Shown: one piece after another, positions 1 to 10,134 of the stretch
Numbering within the stretch: the stretch's first letter is position 1
Layout: each line of letters begins with the position of its first letter
NCBI GenBank assembly: GCA_012934845.2
Contig: WNNJ02002628.1
Span: forward strand, 1 to 64,000
Source of the DNA: Pomphorhynchus laevis
Taxonomy: Eukaryota; Acanthocephala; Palaeacanthocephala; Echinorhynchida; Pomphorhynchidae
Direction of reading: 5' to 3'
DNA length: 64,000 bases
Notes under the pieces: generated by a model
Told to the model about the DNA's origin: nothing
Database searches by the model: none
What the model saw: only the letters and a program-made list of their open reading frames with translations
Position numbers and translations under genes: made by a program

Positions 1-10
1 ATCGTTGCGT

Positions 11-60
11 CCATCTCTTAAACGCGATACATCTCTTAAATGCGATACGTATCTTAAATT
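11..60. repeat. 18-bp tandem repeat, about 2.6 copies
   Basis: The unit CATCTCTTAAACGCGATA begins at 12, recurs with one change at 30, and a partial third copy begins at 48. The spacing is exactly 18 bp. It may continue to the left of the window. Confidence 0.6.
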
Positions 61-930
61 ATATATATAGTCGTACGCTATAGAACAGGATCGAGTTTTG
101 ATCGTTCTTGTAGCGATGCAAATAAATAATACGTTTGTTGTCTAGAAGAACAAACTTTAGAAGAGTTTGTTCTTCTAGACAACGAAATGCACATATATTA
201 TCAATATTTATGATACCTTAAACAGAAACATATTTTTAAAAGATTAATATTTTTATATTTTTAAAAGATTAAAGTGACGAAGGGAGCAGTCTACCTTTTC
301 TCAGAAAATGGAAAATATGAATATTCTCGCCTATATAAAATAACAGGTACATTTTTTTATTTCTTCCTAAACTGATAAAATTTCGACATTAATAATGTAG
401 CAGTCTCGGAGTTATACAGTATTTTTGTAAACTAGATTTAAATTACATAATATGTCAAAATTTTTAATTTTTGTTTTCTCAAAATTAACTTACATCTGAA
501 AACAATATCAATAGGGACAAGCGTTAAAATCAATTTAAACAAATATAGATTTAGTGCAGGTTTGCGAAATAATATCTACTAAATAAAATGGTAGAATACA
601 ACGCTTTTTTACAAAAACGTAAACCCATCAAAATCGAAACGAGGCACCGTAAATATTCATGCAATTGAAATTCTGTAATATGGAGAAAAATTATAATAGG
701 AATTCACGAATTTACATCGAATTACATTTTTGGCACCAATTAATATGCTAAAAATCCAGTAAACCTTATAATCTAAACAATAATTATGTTGTGCTTTTGC
801 TGCGTTTATACGAATATACATTTCGGTATAGTATATTGAAATATATAATATATAAATATTATATAATATAGTGTATATTAGTGTACTATATTTACAACAT
901 ATTCTTGTATGGCATCCATGCATACAATAT
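61..930. other. AT-rich stretch without a recognisable gene
   Basis: Apart from the foldback at 138-184, nothing recognisable was found. A minus-strand open frame at 657-923 has low-complexity, AT-driven composition (strings of Ile and Tyr) and is not supported as a gene. Confidence 0.5.
138..184. repeat. Perfect 20-bp inverted repeat, 7-nt loop
   Basis: The left arm GTTGTCTAGAAGAACAAACT at 138-157 is the exact reverse complement of 165-184, separated by TTAGAAG. No coding content. Either a small foldback element or a snap-back duplication. Confidence 0.75.
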
Positions 931-931
931 G

Positions 932-963
932 GATATAGACATTATATGGATAATGTCTATATC
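932..963. repeat. Perfect 14-bp foldback with 4-nt loop
   Basis: GATATAGACATTAT (932-945), loop ATGG, then its exact reverse complement (950-963). It lies at the 5' edge of the element A copy that starts just downstream. Confidence 0.7.
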
Positions 964-964
964 A

Positions 965-1850
965 TTATATGCATATTAGACATTATATGGATAAAATTGA
1001 ATTAATAGAATCCTTAAATATTTTGATAAATCAAAATTATTTAAAAGTAGGGACATCTATATTTAGACAAGTAAAAGGTGTTCCAATGGAAGGTAATAGT
1101 AGCCTAATTATAGCTGACTTGTTTTTAAGCTTTGTAGAATATGAATTTGTTCATAACTATTCAAAAAATAAATCAAAATTATATAAAGATATGACATATA
1201 TGTTTCGATATATTGATGATATATGTGTATTTAATTCTAGCAGTTTTATTCAATTAATGAACAAATTTATCCAGGTAGCCTCATTCTTAATAAAACCAAT
1301 ATTAACGATAAAGAAGGTGTATATCTAGATATGAACATTAAATTAACATCAATTAAAACTATTAGTAAATATATATATCGTAAAGATGAAACTTTAATTA
1401 AAAAAAACATATTTTTGCATGAGCATTCATGTATACCGTATAATATAAAATATAATACATTAAATAATGAAATTTTAAGAATTGCAACAATATGTAATGA
1501 TATTGGCTTTCTTCAAAATCATTTAAATAATTAAATAGATAACATATTTTAAACTAGGTTACTATAAAAATAACATCAAGCAGAAAATAGTAATATATAT
1601 AAATCAACACAATAATATAAAGAATAAATTTAAACTATTTAAAGGAAAGATTTTAAATAAATTTAAACTCTTACACTGAATTTTATATTATTTATAAATT
1701 AAAAATAATGCTAGATAAAAATTAAATAATTTATTAATTTTTAATAAATAATTATAATTAATAAATAATTATATAATATTTTATTCAATTTATATCAAGT
1801 TAAAATTTAAAATTGAAATTTGAATACGTAGACTGATTTAGCTGTTGTGA
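965..1850 (+). mobile_element. Element A, decayed copy 1 (RT fragment and 3' end)
   Basis: Reading-frame pieces at 969-1328 and 1331-1534 are close to the RT encoded at 10135-11095 on the other strand. They share MDKIELIESLNIL, a GVPM box followed by a Gly-Asn-Ser-Ser motif, and RYIDD (a YIDD catalytic box). The frame is broken and the C-terminal part, recognisable as nucleotide homology to about 1640, is decayed. The following AT-rich 3' region ends near 1829-1850 with the family's terminal motif TACGTAGACT. The copy lacks the N-terminal DFSTLYT block, as expected for 5' truncation. The related full module (see 10000-10097) is not evident here. Known of the family: YIDD RTs with a PMG box occur in Penelope-like and related retroelements. 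The exact clade is inference. Confidence 0.7.
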
Positions 1851-2047
1851 TATTATAATATTCATAGTACAAAATATAGGAAATATCAGGAATACAAAAT
1901 GCGTTTAATGGTTTAATCTATCTAGTTTGATAGTTTGTATACTATACAACTGTAGAGTATACCACAAAGTGACTACCATATAGTATCCACTGTAATAATT
2001 TGGTAAATTCGTAGTTAAACAAATAATTTCGTAGTTTATAGAATGTA

Positions 2048-2080
2048 GTTAACTACGTTAACGTAGCTAACGTAGTTAAC
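2048..2080. repeat. 13-bp inverted repeat within GTAGTTAAC-type repeats
   Basis: GTTAACTACGTTA (2048-2060) and its exact reverse complement (2068-2080) with a 7-nt spacer, inside a stretch rich in imperfect GTAGTTAAC/GTAGTTCAAC repeats (about 2010-2125). Confidence 0.5.
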
Positions 2081-2280
2081 TTAGTTGACGTAGTTCAACA
2101 AATGATTAATAATTTCGTAGTTCAACAAACGCTTACGTATTCTTCATTCAAAGAGAAGATTATTAATATATAAGCTGTTACTTTCAATATATGTTTTCTA
2201 ATATTAAAATATTATATCCATATAAAATTCACCCTTATAGAACCATAAATGTTGAAGCCTTATTTAAAAAGGCCTTGTAT

Positions 2281-2607
2281 CTTATCAATGTGAAGTCACG
2301 TATTAATTAAAATCACTATTTTAGTGATTTTTTAATTTTTTCGAATTTAGAGTATTTAATAACCAGGAAGAAAACTAGATGAGTTCGAATTAAATTTTAT
2401 TGAAGTTTTCCGATATATTGAGTTTTCCTGCAGAAACAAATGCTAAAACTAATTTTATTTATACAAGCGATATTTTAATTCTTATTAACCATAAATGTTG
2501 AGGATGACATAGTTGTTATTTGAAAGTTTTTTAGTCATAATTCATAGTTATTCTAAAAATTTCCTTTAAAAGTGAGTCTGATTTGCACGTGACTTCAAAT
2601 TGATAAG
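2281..2607. mobile_element. Short non-coding element with about 21-bp terminal inverted repeats
   Basis: The arm at 2281-2301 (starts CTTATCAATG, ends AGTCACGT) matches the reverse complement of 2587-2607 with one mismatch. Outside the arms the pairing may continue weakly (GCC on the left, GGC on the right). The interior has no coding potential and carries a small hairpin near 2311-2330. The 330-bp size and structure fit a MITE-like DNA element. No target-site duplication was identified, so the assignment is tentative. Confidence 0.45.
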
Positions 2608-2981
2608 AGGCAAAGTTTTTGCAAAAAATACATGTATTGTCTATAATATATTATATAATTTATAATATAGCATGGTCTTGTTTTGACCATTTCACTATTT
2701 GTTTGGACTTGTATGCCTTTCAATAAATGTATTGTCTGCAAAACAACCTTGTGTGATCAGGCAAAATTGACCAAAATAAATGAAATAATCCATATCAGAA
2801 GATCATTGAATATTTCATGATAACGTAGAACATTTTCTGATAGATATGATCAAAGAAATATGGTTTCTGTTGCAAAAGAAGAACACATTAATTATATATA
2901 AATATAAAGTTTATATTACATAATTTGAATAATACGTAATATATACATATTATATAATAGATTATAAATTATAAAAAAAAC

Positions 2982-5066
2982 GATTTATTTTAACGTGGCA
3001 AATGCGTGCCAGCGCACGCTTACATGACCACAACAAAACAAGACTGTGAATCAGGTGTCGAGAAGGTGTGAACGGAGGAGGTGTTTGAATATGATAAAGG
3101 AGGGGGCGCGGCGGACGTCGAGAGGGAGTTGATTCCAGGCGAGTGAGGCGGCTACGAGGAAGGATCGGAGACCGTAGTTGTTGGAGTAATTAGGAACATG
3201 GAGTAAGAGGGTATGACAGGAACGAAGCGATAGCGAGGTGGGGCTAGTATCGTCTAAGAAAGGAAGGTTGATGAACTATGGGGAGCCGACAGCGATGAGA
3301 CGAAAGGTAACGAGAATAAGGCGGAGTTTGATGCGGATGTGGATGGTGGGCCATGAGAGTTGGGCAAAATATGTGGATGTGTGGTCGAAGCGACGGAGAC
3401 GAAAGAGCACTCGAACGGCGGTGTTGATTATTCGTTGTAGGGGTAGGATGATGGATTTTGGAGAATTGGCGAAAAGGCTAAGGCAGTAATCGATTTTAGG
3501 GAAAAGAAGCGATGAAAGAAGAGACATACAAGAACGGAAGTCGATAAGGGGGCGGATACGGCGGATATCACGGAGAATTAAGTTAGATGAGCGGACCTTG
3601 TCACGGACGAAGGGTTTAAGGGAAAGGTGATCATCGAAATGGAAGCCTAAGAAAGTGAGATTGTGGACTATAGGGATGATCGATGAGGCAAAAGATACAA
3701 TGGGACTAGATATGCTTGGTTTACGGGGGAGGATCCACATTATTTTGTACTTTTCGGGGTTTAGAACGAGATGGAGATTGGAGAGACGTTTGTAGATAGA
3801 AGAAAGACAGTTGGAGGCAGAAATGCCGATATCGTGTATGCGATGTGCGGGTGCATGAGCATAGATTAGAATGTCATCGGCGTATTGCATGACATTAAAG
3901 GAGTAAGGTTTGATAAACGGAGAGAGATCGCCAAGCAGAAGAGAGAAAAGCAGGGGACCTAGGACTGAACCTTGTGGGACCCCGCAAAAAATAGGGATGG
4001 GAGGGGAGGATGATGAATTAGAACAGACGCGAAAGGAACGGTCGGATAGATATGAGGCGAACCATGCTACGGAGGAGGAAGAAAAGCCGTAATCATAACG
4101 AAGGCGAGAAAGGAGGACGGAGTGGTCGACAATGTCGAATGCGGAGGAGAGGTCGAGGGAGATGAGAACACTATATAGAGCCTTGTCTCGAGAAATGAGT
4201 AAGTCGTTGTACACTTTTATGCATGCGATTTCTGTCGAGTGATTAGAGCGGAAAGCGGATTGGAAAGGTGGGTAGATATTGGATGAGGAGAGATAAGCGT
4301 TGATTTGTATTAAGATGAGGCGTTCTAAGAGCTTTGAAAGAGTAGGGAGTAGTGAAATGGGGCGATAGCTTGAAAGAAGAGAGGGTGCGAGCGTTGTTTC
4401 TTAAGGTGTGGACGAACGATTGCGGATTTCCAGTGTGAAGGGAATATACGACTGCGGATGGACGAGTTAAACAAGGTTGTGAGAAATGGGGATATCGATG
4501 AGCATATAGATTTTAATATGTGAGTAGGCAGGGGATCGGCAGGTGAGGTTTTGTTGGGCAAGGACATGAGGACAGATGATACTTCTGTAGGTGAGACAGG
4601 GAGAAGATGAAAGAGTTCCGGAAGGATGAGATTAGACTGGGCAGAGTGGGATAGGATGGAGACCGGGGTGTGAGAGAGCAACGTGGATACTTTAGTCTGG
4701 AGAAATGACGAATAATCATTGGCATTGATGTTGCACGGCGAAGAAGAGCGAGCAAGGATTGAGTTAAACGTATGCCAGAGAGTCTTAGAGTTGAATGAAG
4801 TGATGATTTTATGCTGTTATAAGGAGTTGCATTTGGTACGTAGTAGGTTGATATGACACCGGCGAAGAGCAAGATAGGAATCACTGAAAGACGGAATGAT
4901 CGAGCGGAAATCACGTCTGAGAGAGCGGTGATAGACTCGAAAAGCATGGCGGAGTCGACGCTTTGATAGTAGGCATTGGATGTCAAACCATGGGGCACGG
5001 TGCACGCGACGGTGTGGGTGAGACTTTAAGGGCAAGAGAATATCGAGAGTGGATGTGAGTTCAGAA
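2982..5066 (-). mobile_element. CR1/L2-group LINE, 5'-truncated copy A
   Basis: This is the minus-strand counterpart of 14540-16634, nearly identical by eye. It encodes the second half of ORF2: 4817-5036 and 4325-4681, then a 312-residue open piece at 3276-4214 with LDLSSAFDIVDHS (RT motif A), GVPQGSVLGPLLFS (motif B) and MQYADD (catalytic YADD). ORF2 would end at the stop near 3051. The frame is broken between about 4320 and 5036, so the copy is dead. The 3' untranslated end (2982-3050) holds the family's terminal stem-loop (compare 16593-16608) and a short T/A-rich tail. The 5' end near 5066 lies inside the linker between endonuclease and RT, typical of incomplete target-primed reverse transcription. 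Confidence 0.88.
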
Positions 5067-5229
5067 AATTATGGTAACCAATAGATTTGTTATTGTATGT
5101 GAATTCTGAAGAATATCGCATTTGATCAGCAATTGTCGCGCAGTAAGATCTTTTACATTTTTATAACAGTTGCTTACCACATTTTTATTGCTACTATACT
5201 ATCATATCTTGAGAACTCACTTAAAAAAA

Positions 5230-5258
5230 GATTTATTTTAACGTGGCAAATGCGTGCT
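5230..5258 (-). mobile_element. Orphan 3' tail of the CR1-group LINE, about 29 bp
   Basis: The sequence ATTTATTTTAACGTGGCAAA plus TGCGTGCT is the last 25-30 bases of the LINE that ends at 2982 (same strand), with no upstream element. Beyond 5258 the similarity stops. This fits an extremely short, 5'-truncated insertion, or a remnant of one. Confidence 0.6.
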
Positions 5259-5552
5259 CTTGGATATATATTGTAGTCCAATCCTAAATTAAGGGATCTA
5301 GTTTGATTATCTGTTAGTAGAATATTAGATATGTTTATGACGCCTGAATTTAAGTCATCAATGTTTTCTGGTTTTGTTTTAGAATGACATTTTATACAAC
5401 AGTGCAGTACATCAGAACATATATGCACACAATGCAATAGGCCGCTATGTAAAACCTTATTTATATACACATTAAATTGAATTAACAAATATCAAGTGAG
5501 ACACATACAAAAGCAAAGGTGTAGTATACATTGTAGAATGTAATTTATGTAA

Positions 5553-5586
5553 ATTACAGTATATCGTATAAACGATATACTGTAAT
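5553..5586. repeat. Perfect 15-bp foldback with 4-nt loop
   Basis: ATTACAGTATATCGT (5553-5567), loop ATAA, exact reverse complement (5572-5586). No element boundary was recognised around it. Confidence 0.7.
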
Positions 5587-5979
5587 ATCAGTATATCAAG
5601 GTTAGCAAACACCCAGGACTAATTTCAGTTTTGATGTTATTTTTTCTATTATGTAATTTATTTTTTGCAGATACACTGAAGATGATAAAAATATAAAAAA
5701 ATCAGATATAAAACTATACAAGTTAAAAATTTTGATTATAATAAATTGATTACAAATATCTTCGAATAAGAAGACGAACACACCATTTGGATCGAACATA
5801 ACAATCTTAAGATATACAATAAACAAGATAAGATTAACAAGATTTAAAATTATACAATCTAAACTTACAATTAACTTGTTACAATATATATCAAACAAAC
5901 ACACCATCCACATATACCGCATCGAACGCGAATTACCGAACCAGAAGTAATCGAATCGTCGGGGCAGAATCGAGTGATC

Positions 5980-8390
5980 GAACATGGATAAAATACAGAA
6001 TGTACTCCCGAACCAGCTATGTTATGGCGGCCGAAACATATATTCAAAGCGCGCTGATCTGCCTGTTTCCGATTATTGGACGCTACAACTACTGGGGTTC
6101 TTCGGAAACATAAATCCGCTCTCGGATGTCCAGCTCTGGTTAGCCTGCTGCTCAAATGCTGCTGACGGTGCTCTATCCGCGCAAACATGAATGGGTTAAC
6201 CCCGAATACAAGTGACATGTCTGAAATTGTGTACCGCATTAGTGATGGTAGTGCCGAAGATATCTGGTAGGTGACGGATGCGCTATTGCGGAGCAATATA
6301 CGGATCCTGCGACGATTTTCCGTTCACCGCGTGCCGCAGTAGCTGACCGTTTGTCACTTCTGTAATCTGACGTTGTGTTTGATCTGTCTAATGATGAACC
6401 ATGGTGCAGGATGTTGTGCTTCTGTAGAAGTGTACTGAAAGTTCCCAGCAAGTCAAAAAAGACTGAACAAAACAAATCTTGTTAATCTGATCAAGGAAAA
6501 TACAACTCGTTCTTAGGGTCAGCCGCAGCTACTCAGGTCTTGTGAGGCAAAAGATCGCCCAACACGCAGTGGTACATCACGTGAGGAGTGAACGTGTTGA
6601 CGTTTATCTAATAAGTTAGAAGACGGAGGCATTCGTGGGGGCAACGCGGTTACTCAGCAGCGGCGAACAGGTTGTCCAGCTTGATGATACTATGTTTGAA
6701 CAACTTTGTGAGACGCATCCAGCGAAATCAGACCAATTACAATCAGATGCGTTTTGAGACGATTAGTTTAGAAAATAGTGTGTTCGTCTATTACCAAAAA
6801 TTTTGCTGATCACTTTTTGCCACATGATGTTTATGGCGCACTGGAAGCCACAACTCACGCTGTACAATGTTTCCTTAAAAATTGATTGTCCGATAATCAC
6901 GGACTAGTTTAACTAGATTTTGAAAATGCTTTTAATACAATAAGCAGAGATTCAGTTTTAAACTGTACACATCGGTATATTGCAAGCATTCTTCCGTTTG
7001 TGCGAGCATGCTACGATCAACCAAGTCTTCTGTTAATTGAAAACCAGCAAATATGGTCAGAGGAAGGCGTTTAACAAGGAGACCCTATAGGCCCCTTGCT
7101 GTTTTCGCTAGCTATTAATAATTTGACGGCTTTGTATGCATCTAGCCTATCCGTCCGGTATCTCGATGACGGTACAATTGCGGGAGACAGTGTGATCTTG
7201 GCTAGGGACATCCATATGATAATTCAGTAAGCCTGCTTTTATAGGACTAAAACTAAATACCACTAAATTATAGATCATCTCCCATGATCTCGCCGTTCAG
7301 CATCTTCTCTTATCGATCCTACCGGATGCTATAGTTGTGGAGCCTAGATATTCAACTTTGCTAGGAGTGGTCTCGTCGATACTATGATATCGCTGGACGC
7401 TGCAGTGGACTCACCAGCAGATGAATTACGCTTAGCACGAGAATGCCTTTCCTGTTTAGCCCGACAGGACGCTTTGAATTTTCTATGTCGGTGTCTCGGC
7501 CTTGCTAATATATCGTATCTACTCAGATGCTGTCATTGTTTTCTGAGCAACCGGTTGAATAATCACAATGACGATTTGCGTTATATACTATCGAGGATCC
7601 AGAATTTAATGTTAAACGCACGTGCCTGGTCCCAGGCAACTGAACACACTAATCTCGGCGGTATTGAACTTGGCGGTAATGGCCCTTGCTAGCGAAATTG
7701 CCATTCCAGCATACTGTTTATTTATGTCTAAACAAAATGATATGATAGGGCGGTTGCTAGGGAGATGCAGTCTGAACACGTATGATAAGGCATATTCACT
7801 TTTCGCCATCGCGATTGAACAATGGTCGTCCGGTCCGGTGTCTCCGGTTTCGTCAGACCTTAACACTCAAAGATGATAGACCGAGTTACGACATGTCTAT
7901 TAGTTTCAATGTCTTCTACAGAACTGAGAACGACGATGGACAGATCCCGTTTGCTAGTCGTGTCTACACCAGAGTTTGAATCCTTTATACAGGCATTGCC
8001 GATTGCAGCGGTTGACACTTGCATGGAGGAAATGACTTTCACAATATTGATCTGCATGCAACTGGGAGTTTCTATCACTAAAAAGTTCACATGTGTTTGT
8101 GGCGACAAATCAGATGTTTCGGTAACAATTCACTAGATTGTAAACAGGGCAAGGCAAGATACGCTCGCCATACAAAGATAAGCAAGCTATAGTAACAAGC
8201 GCTCTGTAACGCCGAAATTCCATGCTGAATACAGCCGGGCGGCCTTGCGCGTGTCGATGACAAGTATCCTGATGGTTGTTCCTTAGTGCCATTGACAAGA
8301 GGCCTTCACTTGGTGTGGAACTACACTGGTTTAATAATACACTTGATAATCGATTTCTGGGATAATCGATCCATAAATCACGCAATGGAT
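5980..8390 (+). pseudogene. Decayed retroelement pol: RT, CxC finger, PD-(D/E)XK-like end
   Basis: Broken plus-strand frames carry a recognisable order of motifs. About 6400-6720 shows LLCFCRSVLKVPSKSKK and LDDTMFEQLCETHPAK, the pre-RT region of this family. About 6905-7180 shows LDFENAFNTISRDSVL (RT motif A), QGDPIGPLLFSLAI (motif B) and RYLDDGT (catalytic LDD). About 7384-7700 shows SYLLRCCHCF, RIQNLMLNARAWSQA and LGGIEL. Near 8090 CVCGDKSDV matches the family's CxCG finger, and about 8250-8330 shows a PDGCSLVPL-like stretch followed by LHLVWN, resembling a C-terminal PD-(D/E)XK nuclease. Many stops and frame changes make it non-functional. Known: RT plus C-terminal nuclease is the layout of several early-branching non-LTR groups. 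The clade was not resolved. Sequence before about 6400 is assigned only weakly. Locally higher GC than the flanks. Confidence 0.65.
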
Positions 8391-8399
8391 AACTATTCC

Positions 8400-9344
8400 A
8401 TTAGAAATTGAAATTAAAAAAGTATTAGTAAGTTTTAGAAAGTATTAGGTTAGCAAATTTATTAATTTTCATTAAAAAATATTGTAATTACAGTATGAGC
8501 AATACGAGATAAAAATAATTTACTTCGTTTGGAAACCATTTGATATGCTGATCAAATGCAGCAGTGATAAGTTATCAAAAGAGAAAATAGTTAACGCGAA
8601 TATGACGAGATTATAAATTAGCAGCGAGAAAGATAAATATAAACAGGAAACCTAGCTTTTTAAATAATTTAAGTGAATATTGAAATGGATTTATAAAAAT
8701 TTTCTTTTGCTAATTTTGCATTCAACTAAGCAAAGCTACATGCATATTGCAAAATCAAATTTCGTTTTACTTTTGAAAATTTAGAAAGATCGACAAGGTT
8801 GAAGAGATTGAATGTGAGTGTGTATAAATCACTAGTGACGAAATTGAATGTAAATATGACGAGATTTTAATCAGAATGATGAAAAAAATTAATGTTGAAT
8901 TATTAATTGGAAATTAATGATGTAATAACTGAAAAAGAAAGTTTCGTAAGTTTCTTTGTTGAGCAAACAGACTTACGAAAGGATATTAATCTCCTCAATA
9001 AGATTAATATAACAAAACATTTTATTTCTTCTCTTTAAAAATATGTTTTAAGAGAATATTCACAGTCCATTAAAATAAATGGAAAAATTATAAAGAAATA
9101 AAATTAAGAAATCCATGCGTACTATGGAATGGATAGTCATTTAATCGCAAAAGTCTAGAAAATGCTGCATTAAATTACTGTGATGATCCACTAACGTTCC
9201 GTTATTTTATTAGATTAAATATGATAAAAGTTAGTAATCGAAAATTCAATCAAAGTAAGTAGTCTATCCTTCCTCAAAATGCTTTATTTTGAGAATAATC
9301 ATTTTGCTAGGTATCAATTCTTATTTTTGAAATTTACCAAATTA
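8400..9344. other. AT-rich stretch, no gene seen
   Basis: No coding or RNA gene was recognised. A 10-bp inverted repeat (TTTCGTAAGT at 8942-8951 with 8971-8980) is the only local structure noted. Confidence 0.5.
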
Positions 9345-9970
9345 AATCAGCTAACTGAGTCTACGTATTTTATATAATTATAAAATAAACAAAACATAAT
9401 AATGCTAAATCAAAATTTAATAATTAAATAATAAAATTAATAATTGTTTTTAGATTTTCTATAAATTAAATCAAGTTAAAAAAAATGAAATTTAAAATAA
9501 AAGACATTTTTATGAATTGACTAATAAATTATAAATTAATCTATAAAGTTTTTTATTTTTATATGAAACTATAAATTCATTAGATCCGATTATAGTTCTA
9601 TTTGAAATTATAAAAAGAGCTGCAAAAAGTTTTTATTTTATTATATAAACATAAATTCATCGTCTAAATGTATATTTAGACGATGTATATTTTATTATAT
9701 AAATATAAATTCATCGTCTAAATGTATATTCCATTTCGACAACCGACTTTAACTTAAACCTTTCGTTAGAGATAAATTAAATCAGCTAACTGAGTCTACG
9801 TATTTAATATAATTATAAAATAAACAAAACATAATAATGCTAAATCAAAATTTAATAATTAAATAATAAAATTAATAATTGTTTTTAGATTTTCTATAAT
9901 TTAAATCAAGTTAAAAAAAATGAAATTTAAAATAAACGTCATTTTTATGAATTGACTAATAAATAACAGA
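9345..9970 (-). repeat. Two tandem copies of the element A 3' end
   Basis: 9345-9541 and 9771-9970 are nearly identical 200-bp blocks. Each starts, in plus-strand reading, with AAATTAAATCAGCTAACTGA and the terminal motif AGTCTACGTATT, and ends at the GAATTGACTAATAAAT box. The second is continuous with the module and RT gene at 10000-11095. The first lies 430 bp further along as an extra, 5'-truncated copy. Tandem partial copies are common in Penelope-like elements (pseudo-LTR arrangement), but this element is not proven to be one. Confidence 0.75.
9658..9685. repeat. Perfect 12-bp foldback with 4-nt loop
   Basis: CATCGTCTAAAT (9658-9669), loop GTAT, exact reverse complement (9674-9685). The left arm with its flank (AAATTCATCGTCTAAATGTA) is repeated about 55 bp further on, near 9708-9730. 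Confidence 0.7.
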
Positions 9971-9999
9971 CGTTGTATCAGAATAATAATTAGAGGTCA

Positions 10000-10097
10000 T
10001 CAGGAGGAACTGCTATGCTATCAGGTTTCGGCCCCTAACTCCTCTACCCAACATAGCAGCGGGGACCAAATACATGCTAATGATGTATTTCCTCTGA
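10000..10097 (-). ncRNA. Candidate structured RNA module of element A (best copy)
   Basis: Read on the plus strand, three helices are visible: P1 (TCA at 10000-10002 and GAGG at 10004-10007 with CCTCTGA at 10091-10097), P2 (CTGCTATG at 10010-10017 with CATAGCAG at 10052-10059) and P3 (AAATACAT at 10068-10075 with ATGTATTT at 10083-10090). The P2 loop holds a conserved TTTCGG, and GGCCCC there can pair with GGGGCC or GGGGACC just 3' of P2. The loop segment CCCCTAA can also pair with TTAGAGG just outside P1. The module sits directly 3' of the stop of the RT gene, so the sense RNA is the minus strand. Copies occur at 21225-21321, 28019-28117 and 29196-29297. A function (RT recognition or self-cleavage) is inference. 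Confidence 0.55.
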
Positions 10098-10134
10098 AAT
10101 AACTATCTAGTATCTTATTCTAATGCAAAGTGTT

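Noticed and set aside
657-923. Minus-strand open frame of 88 codons
   Set aside because: The composition is dominated by Ile, Tyr and Asn from AT-rich DNA and there is no recognisable domain.
10000-10120. Reading the CCGAAAC and CTGATGA boxes of the element A module as a hammerhead of permuted type
   Set aside because: There is too little sequence between the boxes to form both stem III and stem I, and two extra bases separate the supposed stem II from GAAAC. Left as an unassig­ned structure.
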